This document shows positions 53,923 to 61,963 of a stretch of DNA of 64,000 bases, in pieces (positions within the stretch are counted from its first letter, which is position 1; each line of letters begins with the position of its first letter). A program made the position numbers and the translations under genes. The notes beneath the pieces are model-generated. The model was not told the DNA's origin. It ran no database searches and saw nothing but the letters and a program-made list of their open reading frames with translations. The stretch comes from Epilithonimonas sp. JDS (GTDB lineage: Bacteria > Bacteroidota > Bacteroidia > Flavobacteriales > Weeksellaceae), in assembly GCF_021261315.1 (NCBI RefSeq), contig NZ_JAJSAX010000001.1, forward strand, positions 124,001 through 188,000. Direction: 5' to 3'.

Positions 53923-56370
53923 TTAAAAATCAACTAAGAAATCTTTTTTGATAGATTTGTAAGCGGTAATTTCATCAAATTCTTCCAAAGATTTTGCAAG
54001 CAATTCTTTGTAGATTTTATAGTTTTTATTCTTCGGAAACTTCAGCAGAATCTGATATTGATAAAGATTGTTGATTCGGGCAATTGGGGATTTTTCTGGT
54101 CCGAGAATGCATTCTTCAGGAATATATTTTCGCAAAACCGAACCAAGAAATTGAGAAGCTCTATTCAATTTGTCTTCTTTTCTGTGTTTCAGCTCAATCA
54201 TTATCAATTTAACAAATGGCGGATAGAGAAATTTCTTTCGTTCATCTAGGAAATAATCATAAATCTCTTTAACATTCTGATTTTTAATTAATTCAAAAAT
54301 CGAGTGCGACGGATTGTAAGTTTGGATTAATATTTTTCCTTCACCCGAAACTCTGCCCGCTCTTCCTGCAACTTGCGTAATCAATTGATATGCTCTTTCC
54401 TCAGCCCGAAAATCCTGGACATAAATCAAAGCATCTGCTTTCGGAATCACGACCAATTCTATGTTTTCAAAATCCAAACCTTTGGAAACCATCTGCGTTC
54501 CGACGAGAATATCGGTTTCGCCATTTTCCAGTTTTTCGTACAGTTTTTCGTACGCAAACTTCTTGCGCATCGCATCTACATCCATTCGGTCGACTTCGGC
54601 GTCAGAGAATATTTTTTGAGTTTCCTCCTCGATTTGCTCCACGCCAACACCTTTTGTATTCAGATTGGTACCGTGACAACTTGGGCAAGCCGTCGGTTTT
54701 CCGGCTCTGTGTCCGCAGTAATGGCACTTCAGCTCGTTTGCAGATTTGTGATAGGTCATCACGACGTCACAATTGCTGCAATAAGAAACGTGTCCGCAGG
54801 TTTCGCACTCAATGACATTGGCGTATCCACGGCGATTGTGCAAAATTATGCTTTGTTTTTTGTGTTCAAGTTGAAGATTGATTTCGTCAAGCATTTTTTG
54901 GCTGAAGTTTCCAATGATTTTCTTCTGACTCTGCGCTTCCTTAACGTCAATAATTTCGAACTTTGGAACATCCACGTTTCCAAATCTCTCATTCAAAATC
55001 ACATAGCGAAGTTTGTCTTTCATTGCCAAATCATAGCTTTCCAACGAAGGCGTTGCAGAACCCAGAATCAGTTTTGAATTGTAAAATTCTGCCAACATCA
55101 TCGCCGAATCTTTCGCATTGAAAAAGAAATTCGAATCTCTGGATTTATACGCAGAATCGTGTTCTTCATCAACGATTATCAATCCTAAATTTTCAAACGG
55201 AAGAAACAAAGAATTCCGTGTTCCAATCAAGATTTGAAGTTCATTTTTTTTGATTTTTCTCCAGACTTCTACCCTTTCAAAATCCGTGAGTTTGTTGTGA
55301 TAAAAGCCTAGTTTTTTGCCATATTTTTTTTCGAGGCGAATGGTGATTTGTTTTGTCAAAGCAATTTCCGGCAAAAGCAAAAGCACATTTTTTCCTGCAT
55401 TCACGCAGTCTTCAATTTTTTCTAAATAAAGATGCGTTTTTCCGGAAGATGTGATTCCGTGGAGCAAAACATTTTTGTCTTCTTCGAAGGCTTTATTAAT
55501 TTCCGAAACCCCCAACTTCTGATTTTCAGACAATTGTTCAATTTCTTCCAGCTCACCTTCGTAAGATTCGATTCTGTCTTTTTCGAGATAATATTCTGAA
55601 ACCCAACCTTTTTCTATCAAAGATTTGAGTTGTTGATTCACAAAATTTCCTTCATCAAAAACCAAAGATTTTCGAATTGGTGTTTTGGGTTCATCAATTT
55701 GTTTTGATAAAATATTGAGAAATAAATCTTTCTGCTTTTTGGCCTTATCCAATTTCAAAAGAATCTTCGCCAGATTTTCCGAAACCAAAGCTTCATCATT
55801 CACTTTCACATGGGCGATTTCCTTGGCTTTATATTTCTCCGTGATTTTTTCATCGACCGAAATATATCGTTCATCAATCAAAGCATTGATGGTTTTGATG
55901 ATTTCTTTTTTTGGAATAAAGGCTTCGATTTCCTGTAAATTCAACATTTGACGCACTTCCAAAGCTTGCAAAAGATATGTTTCGTTCGCATCCAGATTCT
56001 GCCAGTCAATTGTTCTTTCTGATAATAATCGGACATAAGTTTCGCTTTCCAATTTCAAAGATGATGGAAATGCAAAACGGTAGATTTCGCCGAGATTACA
56101 GAGATAATAAGAACTTATCCAATTCCAGAATTCCAATTGTTGTTTTGGAACAATCGGTTGATTGTCAAGCAAATTAATGATTTCTTTCGGAACAAAACTA
56201 TCCTCGAATTCATCAAATAATTCGGCAACAATTCCAGTGTAGATTTTCTTTCCGCCAAACGGAATCAGAACACGCATTCCGACTTCAATCTTATCCAAAA
56301 AATCTTCCGGAACTTTGTAGGTAAAAGTTCCTTTGAGATTGAGCGGAAGAATGATTTGGGCGAAGTTCAT
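53923..56370 (-). CDS. priA: Primosomal replication helicase PriA
   Basis: PriA restarts stalled replication forks. The 815-residue protein shows the N-terminal 3'-binding domain (FAQIILPLNLKGTFTYKVPE), Walker A ITSSGKTHLYLE, Walker B IIVDEEHD, and eight zinc cysteines in CETCGHVSYCSNCDVV and CHYCGHR...CPSC. A C-terminal helicase domain with QVAGRAGR follows. Full length for the family. A palindrome ttacggg-aa-cccgtaa lies at 53878-53893 just beyond the stop. Confidence 0.96.
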   Translation of the reverse strand: MNFAQIILPLNLKGTFTYKVPEDFLDKIEVGMRVLIPFGGKKIYTGIVAELFDEFEDSFVPKEIINLLDNQPIVPKQQLEFWNWISSYYLCNLGEIYRFAFPSSLKLESETYVRLLSERTIDWQNLDANETYLLQALEVRQMLNLQEIEAFIPKKEIIKTINALIDERYISVDEKITEKYKAKEIAHVKVNDEALVSENLAKILLKLDKAKKQKDLFLNILSKQIDEPKTPIRKSLVFDEGNFVNQQLKSLIEKGWVSEYYLEKDRIESYEGELEEIEQLSENQKLGVSEINKAFEEDKNVLLHGITSSGKTHLYLEKIEDCVNAGKNVLLLLPEIALTKQITIRLEKKYGKKLGFYHNKLTDFERVEVWRKIKKNELQILIGTRNSLFLPFENLGLIIVDEEHDSAYKSRDSNFFFNAKDSAMMLAEFYNSKLILGSATPSLESYDLAMKDKLRYVILNERFGNVDVPKFEIIDVKEAQSQKKIIGNFSQKMLDEINLQLEHKKQSIILHNRRGYANVIECETCGHVSYCSNCDVVMTYHKSANELKCHYCGHRAGKPTACPSCHGTNLNTKGVGVEQIEEETQKIFSDAEVDRMDVDAMRKKFAYEKLYEKLENGETDILVGTQMVSKGLDFENIELVVIPKADALIYVQDFRAEERAYQLITQVAGRAGRVSGEGKILIQTYNPSHSIFELIKNQNVKEIYDYFLDERKKFLYPPFVKLIMIELKHRKEDKLNRASQFLGSVLRKYIPEECILGPEKSPIARINNLYQYQILLKFPKNKNYKIYKELLAKSLEEFDEITAYKSIKKDFLVDF

Positions 56371-56458
56371 TTTTTGTAGGAAGTCGGAAGTCTGAGGTCA
56401 GAAGATTATTAAAAAGTAAGGTATTAAGACAAATTGTTTTATTTCAGAATTAGAATTC

Positions 56459-56737
56459 TTACTTGTCGCCGTAATGACCTTTTGCGGAAATGATTTCCAC
56501 GGTTACAATATTTTCTTCGACACTGTAGACCAAGCGGTTTTTGCTGTCGATTCGTCTTGACCAAATATTACCGTTTTTATGCTTTAGGCGTTCAGGTTTT
56601 CCCGTTCCAGAATAAGGATTAATACGAAGTTCATCAATAAATATATCAATTTTTTTCAAAGCCGATTTATTACCCGATTTTCTATAAAATAGGATGTCTT
56701 TTTCTGCTTCATCTGAAAGTTTTATTTGAAAAATCAT
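56459..56737 (-). CDS. YoeB/Txe-type toxin (RelE superfamily)
   Basis: A 92-residue protein with the RelE/YoeB pattern LSDEAEKDILFYRKSG, INPYSGTGKPERLK, RRIDSKNRLVYSV and a terminal SAKGHYGDK. The Arg in NRLVY and the His of GHY correspond to catalytic residues of YoeB. It should cleave mRNA in the ribosome when free. It overlaps the antitoxin gene by 4 bases (ATGA). Confidence 0.87.
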   Translation of the reverse strand: MIFQIKLSDEAEKDILFYRKSGNKSALKKIDIFIDELRINPYSGTGKPERLKHKNGNIWSRRIDSKNRLVYSVEENIVTVEIISAKGHYGDK

Positions 56738-56988
56738 AAACCCAGTAATTCTTTCTGAGCTTTTACTGAAAGTATTTTAGATTTTGATTTCCCTGTCTTT
56801 AAGTTTTCGATTCTTTTTTCCAATTCCGCTACGTTTTCCGGAATATCAAAATATGGGTCGTTGCTGGGACTTAAGCTTTCCGATTTTTCTTCTTTAAAAA
56901 CAAATTGCGCATCCAAAGCCTTCAAAACTTTTTTGAGTAATGACGCTTCTTTTCTGTTTCTTGGGTGTATGATGATTGATGCTTCCAT
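56734..56988 (-). CDS. Antitoxin partner, DUF2683 type
   Basis: An 84-residue protein starting MEASIIIHPRNRKEASLLKK and carrying charged C-terminal helices (VAELEKRIENLKTGKSKSK). This matches the DUF2683 family that precedes RelE-type toxins in Bacteroidetes. It should neutralise the toxin and may regulate the pair. DNA-binding region is not obvious. Confidence 0.8.
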   Translation of the reverse strand: MEASIIIHPRNRKEASLLKKVLKALDAQFVFKEEKSESLSPSNDPYFDIPENVAELEKRIENLKTGKSKSKILSVKAQKELLGL

Positions 56989-57055
56989 CGTATTTTATTT
57001 TATTAAACCTCTACGAATTTACAATTTTTAATTTTTGTTTAAAACATCATTGATT

Positions 57056-57071
57056 AATTATCATTCATCAT
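57056..57071. repeat. Left copy of a 16-base inverted repeat around the ABC gene
   Basis: aattatcattcatcat here is found inverted at 57796-57811, exactly flanking the ABC ATPase gene. It is part of the dispersed 'aatgataattgat' family. Confidence 0.6.
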
Positions 57072-57077
57072 TGATGA

Positions 57078-57773
57078 CTAAACAGTATAACTCTGGAACG
57101 CTTCTTCCAGACTTCCGAATTTCCCTTTGAACTCAGAAATTGGCGAATCCTGGATGATGTTTCCCTGATGAATCAAAATCACTCTGGAGCAAAGCGCTTC
57201 CACTTCCTGCATAATGTGCGTGGAGAGAATCACGGTTTTTTCTTTCCCGATTTCTTTGATGACGTTTCGGATTTCGACGATTTGATTGGGGTCGAGGCCG
57301 TTGGTTGGTTCGTCGAGGATTAATAAATCCGGTTCGTGGAGAATGGCCTGAGCGAGTCCGACACGTTGTTTGTAGCCTTTGGAAAGTTGCGAGATTTGCT
57401 TGGATTTTTCCGGTGTGATTCCGACCAATTCTATCACTTCTTCTACTCTTTCTTTTTTGATGTTATGCAGATTGGCTACGAATTGAAGATATTCTTTCAC
57501 GTACATCTCGTTGTAAAGCGGATTGTTCTCCGGCAGGAAACCAATTTTCTTTTTGGATTCGATTTCGTTTTCTTTGATGTTTTTGTCATTAAACAAAATT
57601 TCGCCTTCGTCGATTTTCAGGACGCCCGTGATGGATTTCATCAAGGTGGATTTTCCGGCGCCGTTTGGGCCTAGAAGTCCGATGATTTCGTTATTTGAAA
57701 TGCTTATGTTGATATCGTTGAGCGCAGTTTGCTCTCCGAATTTTTTTGTGAGTCCTGAAATTTTTAAAGACAT
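57078..57773 (-). CDS. ABC transporter ATP-binding protein
   Basis: A 231-residue ATPase: Walker A GLLGPNGAGKST, signature LSKGYKQRVGLAQAI, Walker B LLILDEPTNGLDP and switch His in LSTHIMQE. It belongs to the DrrA/CcmA-like exporter ATPases (related to GldA, but too short and without clear GldA features). No permease gene is adjacent in the window, so the partner is elsewhere. Flanked by inverted 16-base repeats. Confidence 0.88.
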   Translation of the reverse strand: MSLKISGLTKKFGEQTALNDINISISNNEIIGLLGPNGAGKSTLMKSITGVLKIDEGEILFNDKNIKENEIESKKKIGFLPENNPLYNEMYVKEYLQFVANLHNIKKERVEEVIELVGITPEKSKQISQLSKGYKQRVGLAQAILHEPDLLILDEPTNGLDPNQIVEIRNVIKEIGKEKTVILSTHIMQEVEALCSRVILIHQGNIIQDSPISEFKGKFGSLEEAFQSYTV

Positions 57774-57782
57774 CTGTGATTT

Positions 57783-57811
57783 TTATAAATGATAGATGAT
57801 GAATGATAATT
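57783..57811. repeat. Right copy of the inverted repeat around the ABC gene
   Basis: atgatgaatgataatt (57796-57811) is the exact reverse complement of 57056-57071. The flanking ataaatgatag adds further family sequence. Confidence 0.6.
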
Positions 57812-57987
57812 GATTTACAAAATTATGAAAAATTACTGTGTGTAAAACATTCAGTTTGTCATTCTGGATATAAATATTGAGGTTGACGTACCTAAAACTT
57901 GATTCCTTTGTTTTTGTTCTTGTGTCTTCCACTTTTTTTGTAACAAATAATTTTTATTTCTACTAACCGAATAGAGTTAAAACAAGA

Positions 57988-58473
57988 ATGGATTCTGAGA
58001 GAGAATTTTTAGAGAAAATCGATAAACATAAAGGGATTATTTTTAAAATCTCCAAAATGTATATGGACAATCGTGATGACCAAAATGACCTCTTCCAAGA
58101 GATTATTTATCAGGTTTGGAAGTCTTTTTCGAGCTTCGAAGGAAAGTCGGAATTCTCAACTTGGCTTTACCGAATTGCATTGAATACAGCGATTATTTTC
58201 CTGAAATCGGAAAAGCGACGGAGCTTTATTCAGAACGATGATGTTTCGCTTTATAAAATCAAAGAGGAAGATTACAACCTGGAAGATGAGCTGAAACTGA
58301 AACAAATGTATGAAGCCATCCAAAAACTGAATCCCATTGACAAAGCCTTAATTTTCTATTATCTCGAAGATTTTTCCGGAAAGGAAATGGCGGAACAAAT
58401 GGGAATCTCGGAGGGAAATGCGCGGGTAAAACTGAACAGAGCAAAGGAGAAACTGAAGGAATTAATCTTATAG
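57988..58473 (+). CDS. ECF-type RNA polymerase sigma factor
   Basis: A 161-residue sigma-70 of the ECF group with region 2 (DDQNDLFQEIIYQVWKSFSS, about 30-50) and region 4 helix-turn-helix (EMAEQMGISEGNARVKLNRA, about 132-151). No region 3. The next gene, a small membrane protein, is on the same strand 87 bases on and may act as its partner. Confidence 0.9.
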   Translation: MDSEREFLEKIDKHKGIIFKISKMYMDNRDDQNDLFQEIIYQVWKSFSSFEGKSEFSTWLYRIALNTAIIFLKSEKRRSFIQNDDVSLYKIKEEDYNLEDELKLKQMYEAIQKLNPIDKALIFYYLEDFSGKEMAEQMGISEGNARVKLNRAKEKLKELIL

Positions 58474-58474
58474 T

Positions 58475-58556
58475 AGGCTTCGAGAACCTCAGCCTGACAA
58501 CCTTTCTCCAGACTACACAAACTATCAACTATCAACTATCAACTATCAACTATCAA
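58475..58556. repeat. REP-like element followed by five 'aactatc' heptamers
   Basis: taggcttcgagaacctcagc at 58474 continues ctgacaac (REP-like, same as 47981), then from 58520 to 58554 five perfect aactatc units. The following ATG is at 58561. Two or more such heptamers also precede yaaA and, less perfectly, 60310-60340. Confidence 0.75.
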
Positions 58557-58560
58557 AAAT

Positions 58561-59154
58561 ATGGAACTCGATAATCTTAAATCACTTTGGAATAAGGAAG
58601 ATGTTTCCGAAACGCCGGAAATCTCGCCTGAGAAGCAGAAACAACTGCATCATCCTTTGGAAAGAATCAGGAAAAATATGCGTTATGAATTTTGGTCAAC
58701 GGTGGTTTTGATGCCAATTATTTTAATGATAGTTTGGTTTTCTCCATTGCCCTTCAGATTCAACTTATATTTGGAAATTCTGGTACTTTCTATGACTTTG
58801 GTCACAGGTTTTTTCTTTAACAAATTTTTCAAACTTTATAAAGAAATTAGCAATCCTGCTTTGGGAACTTTGGATTCCTTGAAAGACCTTCTCCATCAAT
58901 TTGAACTGAACAAGCAGTACTATGTTTCATTTTATTTGAGTTTTGTGCCGTTTTTTGTTTGTGAAATGATCATCGTTTTGGAATCAATTCCGCAGACTCA
59001 TAACTATTCAAATGCAATGCTGGCTATGGTTTTTCTGGGTTCGGTTGCGTTTGGACTCACAATGGTTTATTTTATCGGAACGGCTTGGTTCAAATATTTT
59101 TATGGAAAATATATCAAAAAGATTGAAGTTTTGGTTGAGGAAATGAAAAAATAG
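58561..59154 (+). CDS. Membrane protein downstream of the ECF sigma factor
   Basis: A 197-residue protein with an N-terminal soluble region of about 40 residues starting MELDNLKSLWNKEDVSETPE and four membrane helices. The N-terminal part resembles the cytosolic segment of flavobacterial ECF-partner proteins. It lacks the zinc anti-sigma motif. A role as anti-sigma factor is inferred from position only. Confidence 0.65.
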   Translation: MELDNLKSLWNKEDVSETPEISPEKQKQLHHPLERIRKNMRYEFWSTVVLMPIILMIVWFSPLPFRFNLYLEILVLSMTLVTGFFFNKFFKLYKEISNPALGTLDSLKDLLHQFELNKQYYVSFYLSFVPFFVCEMIIVLESIPQTHNYSNAMLAMVFLGSVAFGLTMVYFIGTAWFKYFYGKYIKKIEVLVEEMKK

Positions 59155-59191
59155 TTATCTATTTACATTCTTCAGAAAAGCAAAGACACTT

Positions 59192-59226
59192 AAAGTCGCA
59201 AATTCGTCAGTTTGCGGCTTTTTATT
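59192..59226 (+). terminator. Terminator of the sigma factor operon
   Basis: aaagtcgcaaa (59192-59202)/tttgcggcttt (59211-59221) with one U-G pair and an 8-base loop, then T-rich sequence. Confidence 0.8.
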
Positions 59227-59267
59227 TTATTAATAAGCATCTGATTTTCATAAGCTGAAAATTTTTG

Positions 59268-59275
59268 TAAATTTG
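59268..59275 (+). promoter_or_regulatory. -7 box TAAATTTG before ruvX
   Basis: TAAATTTG ends 7 bases before the ATG at 59283. The transcript would have a leader of a few bases at most. Confidence 0.5.
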
Positions 59276-59282
59276 CACACTT

Positions 59283-59696
59283 ATGGGACAAATCCTGTCA
59301 ATCGACTACGGAAAAGCAAGAACGGGAATAGCAGTGACAGACGATATGCAGATCATCGCAAGCGGACTGACGACGGTGGAAACACCGAAGCTGATGGATT
59401 TTCTGAAAAAATATTTTTCTGAGAATCAAGTAGATGAAATTGTCATCGGACTTCCCACAGATTTGAAAGGAAATATGTCCGAAATCGAAATTGAGATTCA
59501 GAAATTTATTTCAGGTTTTGAAAAGGAATTTCCGGATAAAAAGATCAATCGTCTGGATGAGCGTTTCACTTCCAAAATGGCATCTTTTTTCATCAGCCAA
59601 AGCGGAAAGAACAAGAAGCAAAGACAGGAAAAAGGATTGATCGACAAAGTGAGTGCAACGATCATATTGCAGAATTTTTTAGAACAAAAAAGATGA
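59283..59696 (+). CDS. ruvX: Holliday junction resolvase-like RuvX (YqgF)
   Basis: A 137-residue RNase H-fold nuclease. The conserved acidic residues are in ILSIDYGKARTGIAV, with VIGLP and LDERFTSKMA following. In E. coli YqgF also processes the 16S rRNA 5' end. Overlaps def by 4 bases (ATGA), so coupled translation is expected. Confidence 0.93.
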   Translation: MGQILSIDYGKARTGIAVTDDMQIIASGLTTVETPKLMDFLKKYFSENQVDEIVIGLPTDLKGNMSEIEIEIQKFISGFEKEFPDKKINRLDERFTSKMASFFISQSGKNKKQRQEKGLIDKVSATIILQNFLEQKR

Positions 59697-60265
59697 TTTT
59701 ACCAATTAGAGCCTTTGGCGACGCGGTTTTAAGAAAAAAAGCACAGGAAATAGACAAAGATTATCCTGAGCTGAAAACGCTAATCGAAAATATGTTTGAT
59801 ACGATGAATGGTGCCAACGGAATTGGTTTGGCGGCGCCACAGATTGGTTTGGATATTCGTCTTTTCATCATCGATGTTTCGCCTCTTGCGGATGATGAGG
59901 ATTATGAAGATATTGCGGACGAATTGAAAGACTTCAAAAAAGTGTTCATCAATGCAAAAATCTTGGAAGAATCTGGCGAGGAATGGAAATTCAATGAAGG
60001 ATGCTTGAGTATTCCGGAAGTTCGTGAGGACGTGAAGCGCAAATCGACCATCAAAATAGAATATTACGACGAAAATTTCGTTAAACATACCGATACTTTT
60101 CAGGACATCAGAGCGAGAGTGATTCAGCACGAATATGATCATATCGAGGGAATTCTTTTTACAGATCATCTCAGTGCTTTGAAGAAAAAAATCGTGAAGG
60201 GAAAACTTCAAAAGATAGCAAACGGCGACGTGAGCGTGAATTACAAAATGAGGTTTCCTAAGTAG
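59693..60265 (+). CDS. def: Peptide deformylase
   Basis: Removes the N-formyl group from new proteins. The three metal motifs are present: GIGLAAPQIG, EGCLSIPEV (Cys ligand) and HEYDHIEG (two His). The 190-residue length fits the type I enzyme of Bacteroidetes. It is co-transcribed with ruvX. Confidence 0.97.
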   Translation: MILPIRAFGDAVLRKKAQEIDKDYPELKTLIENMFDTMNGANGIGLAAPQIGLDIRLFIIDVSPLADDEDYEDIADELKDFKKVFINAKILEESGEEWKFNEGCLSIPEVREDVKRKSTIKIEYYDENFVKHTDTFQDIRARVIQHEYDHIEGILFTDHLSALKKKIVKGKLQKIANGDVSVNYKMRFPK

Positions 60266-60345
60266 AGATGGAAGTTGGATGCGGGAAGATGGAAGTTTTC
60301 TCAATCCAAATCAATCAACTATCAACGGACAACTATCAATTAAGT
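60266..60345. repeat. Repeat block between def and the DUF5606 gene
   Basis: gatggaagttggatgcgggaa (60268-60288) is related to the block before rny at 17645. Then caatcaactatcaacggaca and actatcaattaag (60310-60343) carry loose aactatc units. Confidence 0.45.
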
Positions 60346-60373
60346 TAAAATAGATTAAAGAAAACATACTAAA

Positions 60374-60949
60374 ATGCAGTTAGAAAAAATTATTTCAATC
60401 TCCGGAAAACCGGGACTTTTCAAATTGGTTTCTCAACTAAAGAATGGATTTATCGTTGAGGATATCTCGACTAAAAAGAAAACGAGCATCTCAAACTCCA
60501 GCCAGGTAAGTTTGTTGGACAATATTGCGATGTTTACTTTTGACAAAGAAGTTCCATTGTTCGAAGTTTTTGAAAATGTTGCAAAAAACTACGCTTACAA
60601 AGCGACCATCAGTCACAAATCCTCTGGAGATGAGCTTAGAGCTTTTATGACGGCTTCTCTTCCGAACTATGATGTGGAAAGAGTTTACGAATCTGACATC
60701 AAGAAATTGGCTCAGTGGTACAACCTTTTGCACAAAGCGGGTTACATCACACCGGAAAGTTTCGTAAAAACTGAAGAACCTTCTGAAGTTGTAGTGGCTG
60801 AAGAAAAAACAGAAGAACCAGCAGAGAAAAAACCTGCAGCTAAAAAACCAGCAGCTAAGAAAGCGGCTCCAAAAACGGAAGAAGTAGCAGATGAAAAACC
60901 GGCAGCTAAAAAACCGGCAGCTAAGAAAACGACTAAAAAAGAAGATTAA
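60374..60949 (+). CDS. DUF5606 protein with basic Ala/Lys/Pro tail
   Basis: A 191-residue cytoplasmic protein. Residues 1-135 form the globular DUF5606 domain, a Bacteroidetes-specific family starting MQLEKIISISGKPGLFKLVS. Residues about 140-191 are low-complexity (KKPAAKKPAAKK and similar repeats) and resemble histone-H1-like tails. The tail could bind nucleic acids; that is inference. It follows def on the same strand. Confidence 0.82.
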   Translation: MQLEKIISISGKPGLFKLVSQLKNGFIVEDISTKKKTSISNSSQVSLLDNIAMFTFDKEVPLFEVFENVAKNYAYKATISHKSSGDELRAFMTASLPNYDVERVYESDIKKLAQWYNLLHKAGYITPESFVKTEEPSEVVVAEEKTEEPAEKKPAAKKPAAKKAAPKTEEVADEKPAAKKPAAKKTTKKED

Positions 60950-61027
60950 TTCCTCTCCCTAAATCCCTCTCCAAAAGCGAGGGACTTTAAGAAAGTTTAG
61001 AAAAAGGGAAAATCGATTTCAATTCAT

Positions 61028-61072
61028 AAAACTCTTTCAGAAATTCTTATTTTTGAGAGAGTTTTTTTTTAT
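61028..61072 (+). terminator. Terminator of the DUF5606 gene
   Basis: aaactctttc (61029-61038)/gagagagttt (61055-61064) with one U-G pair, 16-base loop, then a run of T. Confidence 0.65.
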
Positions 61073-61076
61073 ATGT

Positions 61077-61140
61077 CTTCGAGAGCCTCAGACTGACATC
61101 TTTAAAAGTAATAAGATTGTCACGCTGAGCGGAGTCGAAG
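61077..61140. repeat. Inverted pair of REP-like elements
   Basis: cttcgagagcctcagactga (61077-61096) and tgtcacgctgagcggagtcg (61118-61137) are inverted copies, as at 4221-4296. They stand between the DUF5606 terminator and the BtuF-like gene. Confidence 0.7.
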
Positions 61141-61167
61141 CGTTTTATAAATTAGATTTTTTTATTA

Positions 61168-61893
61168 ATGAGAGTAGTTTCACTAGTTCCATCAATTACA
61201 GAAACCCTATTTGACTTAGGTTTGACTTCTAATGAAATTATTGGAAGGACAAAATTCTGCATTCATCCGAAAGAATTGGTAAAAGATGTCGAGATCATTG
61301 GCGGAACGAAGAACCTTAATATTGAAAAGATCAAAGCTTTAAAACCCGACCTCATCATTGCCAACAAGGAGGAAAACGTGAAAGAACAGGTTGAAGAATT
61401 GATGAAAGACTTCAAAGTTTTGGTGACAAATGTGGAAACTTTGGAAGACAATTATTATTTGATCAAACAACTTGGACATCTATTTGGGAAGGAAGAAAAG
61501 GCGCAATTTTTCAATCTGAAAACTTACGAAGCTTTCGATATTCCTAAACCTGAAAAAAAATTGAAAGTCGCTTATTTGATTTGGAAAGATCCTTATATGA
61601 CGGTTGGTGGTGACACTTTTATTTCGAGGATCTTGGAAGAATTGGGCTTTGAAAATCAATTTAAAGATCAGAAACGTTATCCCGAAGTTCAATTTGAAGA
61701 TTTGAAAGAAGCAGATTTGATTTTCCTTTCGTCTGAGCCTTTTCCTTTCAAAGAAAAACATATTGCGGAAATCGAGAATGTTTGTGTTGATCAGAAAACT
61801 ATGATTGTGGATGGCGAGGCTTTTTCTTGGTATGGATCGCATTTGGCGAAGTGTGGGGAATATTATCGGGAATTGTTGGAGGAAATTAAATAA
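61168..61893 (+). CDS. BtuF-like helical-backbone binding protein without signal peptide
   Basis: A 241-residue protein matching the cobalamin/iron-siderophore binding fold, starting RVVSLVPSITETLFDLGL. Middle motifs: IIGGTKNLNIEKIKALKPDLI and GGDTFISRILEELGF. The class normally sits in the periplasm, but no signal peptide is visible and no ATG upstream adds one. It may act in the cytoplasm, or the export signal is atypical. No cobalamin riboswitch is seen upstream. Confidence 0.8.
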   Translation: MRVVSLVPSITETLFDLGLTSNEIIGRTKFCIHPKELVKDVEIIGGTKNLNIEKIKALKPDLIIANKEENVKEQVEELMKDFKVLVTNVETLEDNYYLIKQLGHLFGKEEKAQFFNLKTYEAFDIPKPEKKLKVAYLIWKDPYMTVGGDTFISRILEELGFENQFKDQKRYPEVQFEDLKEADLIFLSSEPFPFKEKHIAEIENVCVDQKTMIVDGEAFSWYGSHLAKCGEYYRELLEEIK

Positions 61894-61910
61894 CAAATTA
61901 AATTGTAAAA

Positions 61911-61938
61911 AAAGTCGCAAAATAAATTTACGACTTTA
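61911..61938. terminator. Bidirectional terminator at 61911
   Basis: aaagtcg (61911-61917)/cgacttt (61931-61937), 13-base loop; A-run on the left and T-rich on the right. Serves the two convergent genes. Confidence 0.6.
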
Positions 61939-61963
61939 TATCTCTAATTCTGATTTTGATATT

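Noticed and set aside
54373-55077. 234-codon ORF antisense to priA
   Set aside because: Covers the zinc-finger and helicase region of priA in antisense and has no family features.
57078-57773. gldA
   Set aside because: The ATPase is shorter than gliding-type GldA and lacks its gldF/gldG partners nearby; kept as a general ABC ATPase.
58520-58554. Heptamer array as a CRISPR-like repeat
   Set aside because: Units of 7 bases without spacers are a minisatellite; no cas genes or 25-40 base repeats are in the window.
61060-61167. Cobalamin riboswitch before the BtuF-like gene
   Set aside because: No B12 box or matching stems; the region is filled by a REP-like pair and a terminator.
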